Assembly: GCA_035358715.1 (NCBI GenBank)
Contig: DAOPPX010000005.1
Span: 13,918 to 77,917 of the forward strand
Direction of reading: 5' to 3'
DNA from: UBA8199 sp035358715
GTDB lineage: Bacteria; Verrucomicrobiota; Verrucomicrobiia; Limisphaerales; UBA8199
DNA: 64,000 bases
In this document: piece by piece, positions 63,401-64,000 of the stretch
Numbering within the stretch: position 1 is the stretch's first letter
How the letters are laid out: each line of letters opens with the position of its first letter
Notes under the pieces: generated by a model
Databases searched by the model: none
The model's input: only the letters and a program-made list of their open reading frames with translations
What the model was told of the DNA's origin: nothing
Position numbers and translations under genes: made by a program

Positions 63401-63772
63401 GCCGTGCAGCAGTTGGGCGTGGCGGACGGAGCGGATTGCGACCTTCTGGCGAATCCACTCGGCGCATTCGCGGGCGACGCGCTTTTGCTGCAAGCGGTTG
63501 GCGAGCTGCAGGCCGTGGCCGTCGAGGAGGAACGCCTTGTTCTCGGTCTTGTCGGGGTCCAGTGAAGAGATAAAGCGGGGTTCGCCAAAGAGGAAATCCA
63601 GGTGGTCAATCCGGTCGAGGTGCTCTTTCAGGGCCTCGTAAGCGTAGATGGTGAAGTAGGCCGAGACGATGGAGAGGCGGGAACCATCTCCGATCTTGGC
63701 CTTCAGAAAGTCGGCGACCAAGCCCCGGCGGTGGTTGTCGCGAATCCCTGAGTTACTCGCTGCACCTGCCAT
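60464..63772 (-). CDS. PLD-nuclease-like/SNF2-family helicase fusion
   Basis: This 1102-residue protein has an N-terminal phospholipase-D-like half: HGK at 123-125 (LLHGKMYHIA) and GSSNFT at 140-145. It continues into an SNF2/RapA-type helicase with Walker A ADSVGLGKT (271-279), DESH (361-364), LLSATPVNN and motif VI QRFGRIDRIGS. Such proteins translocate on DNA and occur in restriction and DISARM-type defence loci; the PLD part may bind or cut DNA. It is the first gene of the cassette and lies next to a tRNA. A four-copy heptamer (60828-60855) lies in its 3' part. Confidence 0.9.
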   Translation of the reverse strand: MAGAASNSGIRDNHRRGLVADFLKAKIGDGSRLSIVSAYFTIYAYEALKEHLDRIDHLDFLFGEPRFISSLDPDKTENKAFLLDGHGLQLANRLQQKRVARECAEWIRQKVAIRSVRHAQLLHGKMYHIANAGVEEAILGSSNFTVHGLGLGAGNNNIELNLEVDSARDRRDLKAWFDELWNEPGLVADVKQEVLLYLDQLYQNPAPEFIYYKTLFHVFENFLADQEKGGLLDQNIKIVDTGIWQALFEFQRDGVKGAINKILKHNGCILADSVGLGKTFEALAVIKYFELKNERVLVLCPKKLRENWTVYRHNDALNPFIADRFRYDVLSHTDLSRDGGKSGDLDLATFNWGNFDLVVIDESHNFRNNTPGRRDEDGNLIRSRYQRLMDDIIKAGVKTKVLLLSATPVNNDLRDLRNQIYFLTENNDHAFKDSIGIPSLKEALAVAQKTFSLWAKKKSGERQTKDLLEKLSSAFFKLLDELTIARSRKHILRYYKSSIAALGGFPERRKPESIFSDTDLQRRFLSYDRLNAEIGGYKLSLFAPSRYLSKEARPLYTAHAGDPFSQADREKFLVGMMKVNFLKRLESSVHSFEITMERTIAKIEALEHKIRNYQAMPDQNPESESLELDLETPGGDEELEAALLVGGRYKYELKHLELAKWLKDLQRDKEQLSMLHASAKDVTPDRDAKLKELKRLIERKVKAPTTNKLGQPNRKVLVFTAFADTASYLFKELTSWARKDLGIHIALVAGSGDNHTTFGKSDFNQILTNFSPRSKNRAKMPSMPQTEEIDLLIATDCISEGQNLQDCDYLINYDIHWNPVRIIQRFGRIDRIGSVNTAVQLVNFWPTQDLDKYVNLKNRVEARMALVDIAATFEDNILKPDEIEELVHEDLRYRDKQLLRLREEVLDLEDFSESVALNEFTLDDFRIELSKYIEANRQLLEAAPLGLYAVVPPHPEHQVIAPGVIWCFRQKPAPHSALRTPQSEVNPLQPYYLVYVRHDGTVRFTFAQPKQILEIYRLLCAGKTQAHEQLCQLFDAESNNGADMAPYNKLLEAAVDSIARTFQKRVAAGLQSGRDFRIPDQEDQARDTTDFDLVTWLVIKAV
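60828..60855. repeat. Four perfect heptanucleotide repeats inside the helicase gene
   Basis: TGCGGAG occurs four times in a row within the reading frame, at about residues 973-982 (peptide APHSALRTPQSE). The unit length is not a multiple of three, so gain or loss of a unit would shift the frame. Confidence 0.92.
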
Positions 63773-63925
63773 AAGTGCGGTGGAGTTTGCACGAAGGTGA
63801 CGGACGCTTCAAACAGTTTCATTAACTCCTTTCTGGCTTCGGGCGCGGCGCGGCCGCCGTTGCCTGTAAACACAGGGAAAGGTTGAATTGACGGGGCAGA
63901 AGTGATCGGGCAGACTGTACAGGTT

Positions 63926-64000
<75 letters not shown>

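Noticed and set aside
56048..63772. Complete DISARM or type I restriction locus
   Set aside because: No drmA, drmB, hsdR or hsdS-like gene is present in the window, so the cassette cannot be assigned to either on this evidence.

Overview
The window is GC-rich, densely coded bacterial DNA. It most resembles a member of the Verrucomicrobiota, probably of the Pedosphaera/Limisphaerales type. That placement is inference: it rests on base composition, the mix of secreted glycosidases, a DUF5069 protein, GspG-like secreted proteins, a MreC-like coiled-coil protein and many palindromic intergenic repeats. No rRNA or universal marker is present to confirm it.

Layout. Positions 1-9120, all minus strand, hold an exopolysaccharide operon read right to left: Wza-like export lipoprotein, NusG/RfaH-type antiterminator, FemAB/GNAT-type transferase, Wzz/Wzc-like chain-length protein with a degenerate kinase, a deacetylase-GT4 fusion, a polysaccharide deacetylase and a GT2 glycosyltransferase cut by the window edge. 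Positions 9793-10410 hold a broken N6-adenine methylase remnant. Positions 10442-15291 encode a GH106 family enzyme and a GH29 alpha-L-fucosidase. Positions 15622-22806 form a complete TetR-controlled ABC-2 efflux system (TetR, HlyD, double ATPase, two permeases, TolC-like channel), with a visible operator-promoter. Positions 23000-25743 carry a TlpA thioredoxin, a small membrane protein and an unknown secreted protein.

A tRNA-Arg, an ImmA/XRE pair and a divergent DnaB helicase follow at 26408-29840. Next come a Sel1-repeat protein, a secreted TIM-barrel isomerase-like protein and tRNA-His. The minus-strand run hemL-ruvX-truA-trmL lies at 33791-36952. Then come a sigma-54 response regulator with a GT-C-like membrane protein, a DUF5069 protein, an NCS1-type transporter with a 58-residue partner, a PfkB kinase, rarA and a 5-formyl-THF cyclo-ligase. 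Positions 45919-50722 (minus) encode hflX, hisB, an ECF sigma/anti-sigma pair and three envelope proteins. Positions 51229-54196 (minus) encode a second ECF sigma/anti-sigma pair with a large membrane protein, followed by a PBP4-type DD-peptidase. The right end (56048-63772, minus) is a defence-like cassette: a PLD-SNF2 helicase, an ORF6N protein and a large Eco57I-type methylase. It lies beside a CAT-anticodon tRNA that ends exactly at the window edge.

The intergenic spaces are unusually rich in structured repeats. There are at least four dispersed families: an 11-bp-unit GA/CT palindrome element in three copies, a CTAGTGCTTGG element in three copies including a 27-bp perfect hairpin, a roughly 215-bp element in two copies, and a CGGGC palindrome family. 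There is also an isolated 23-bp perfect hairpin. The most interesting items for follow-up are the helicase/ORF6N/methylase cassette, with its four-copy heptanucleotide repeat and coding-region palindromes, and the dispersed repeat families.
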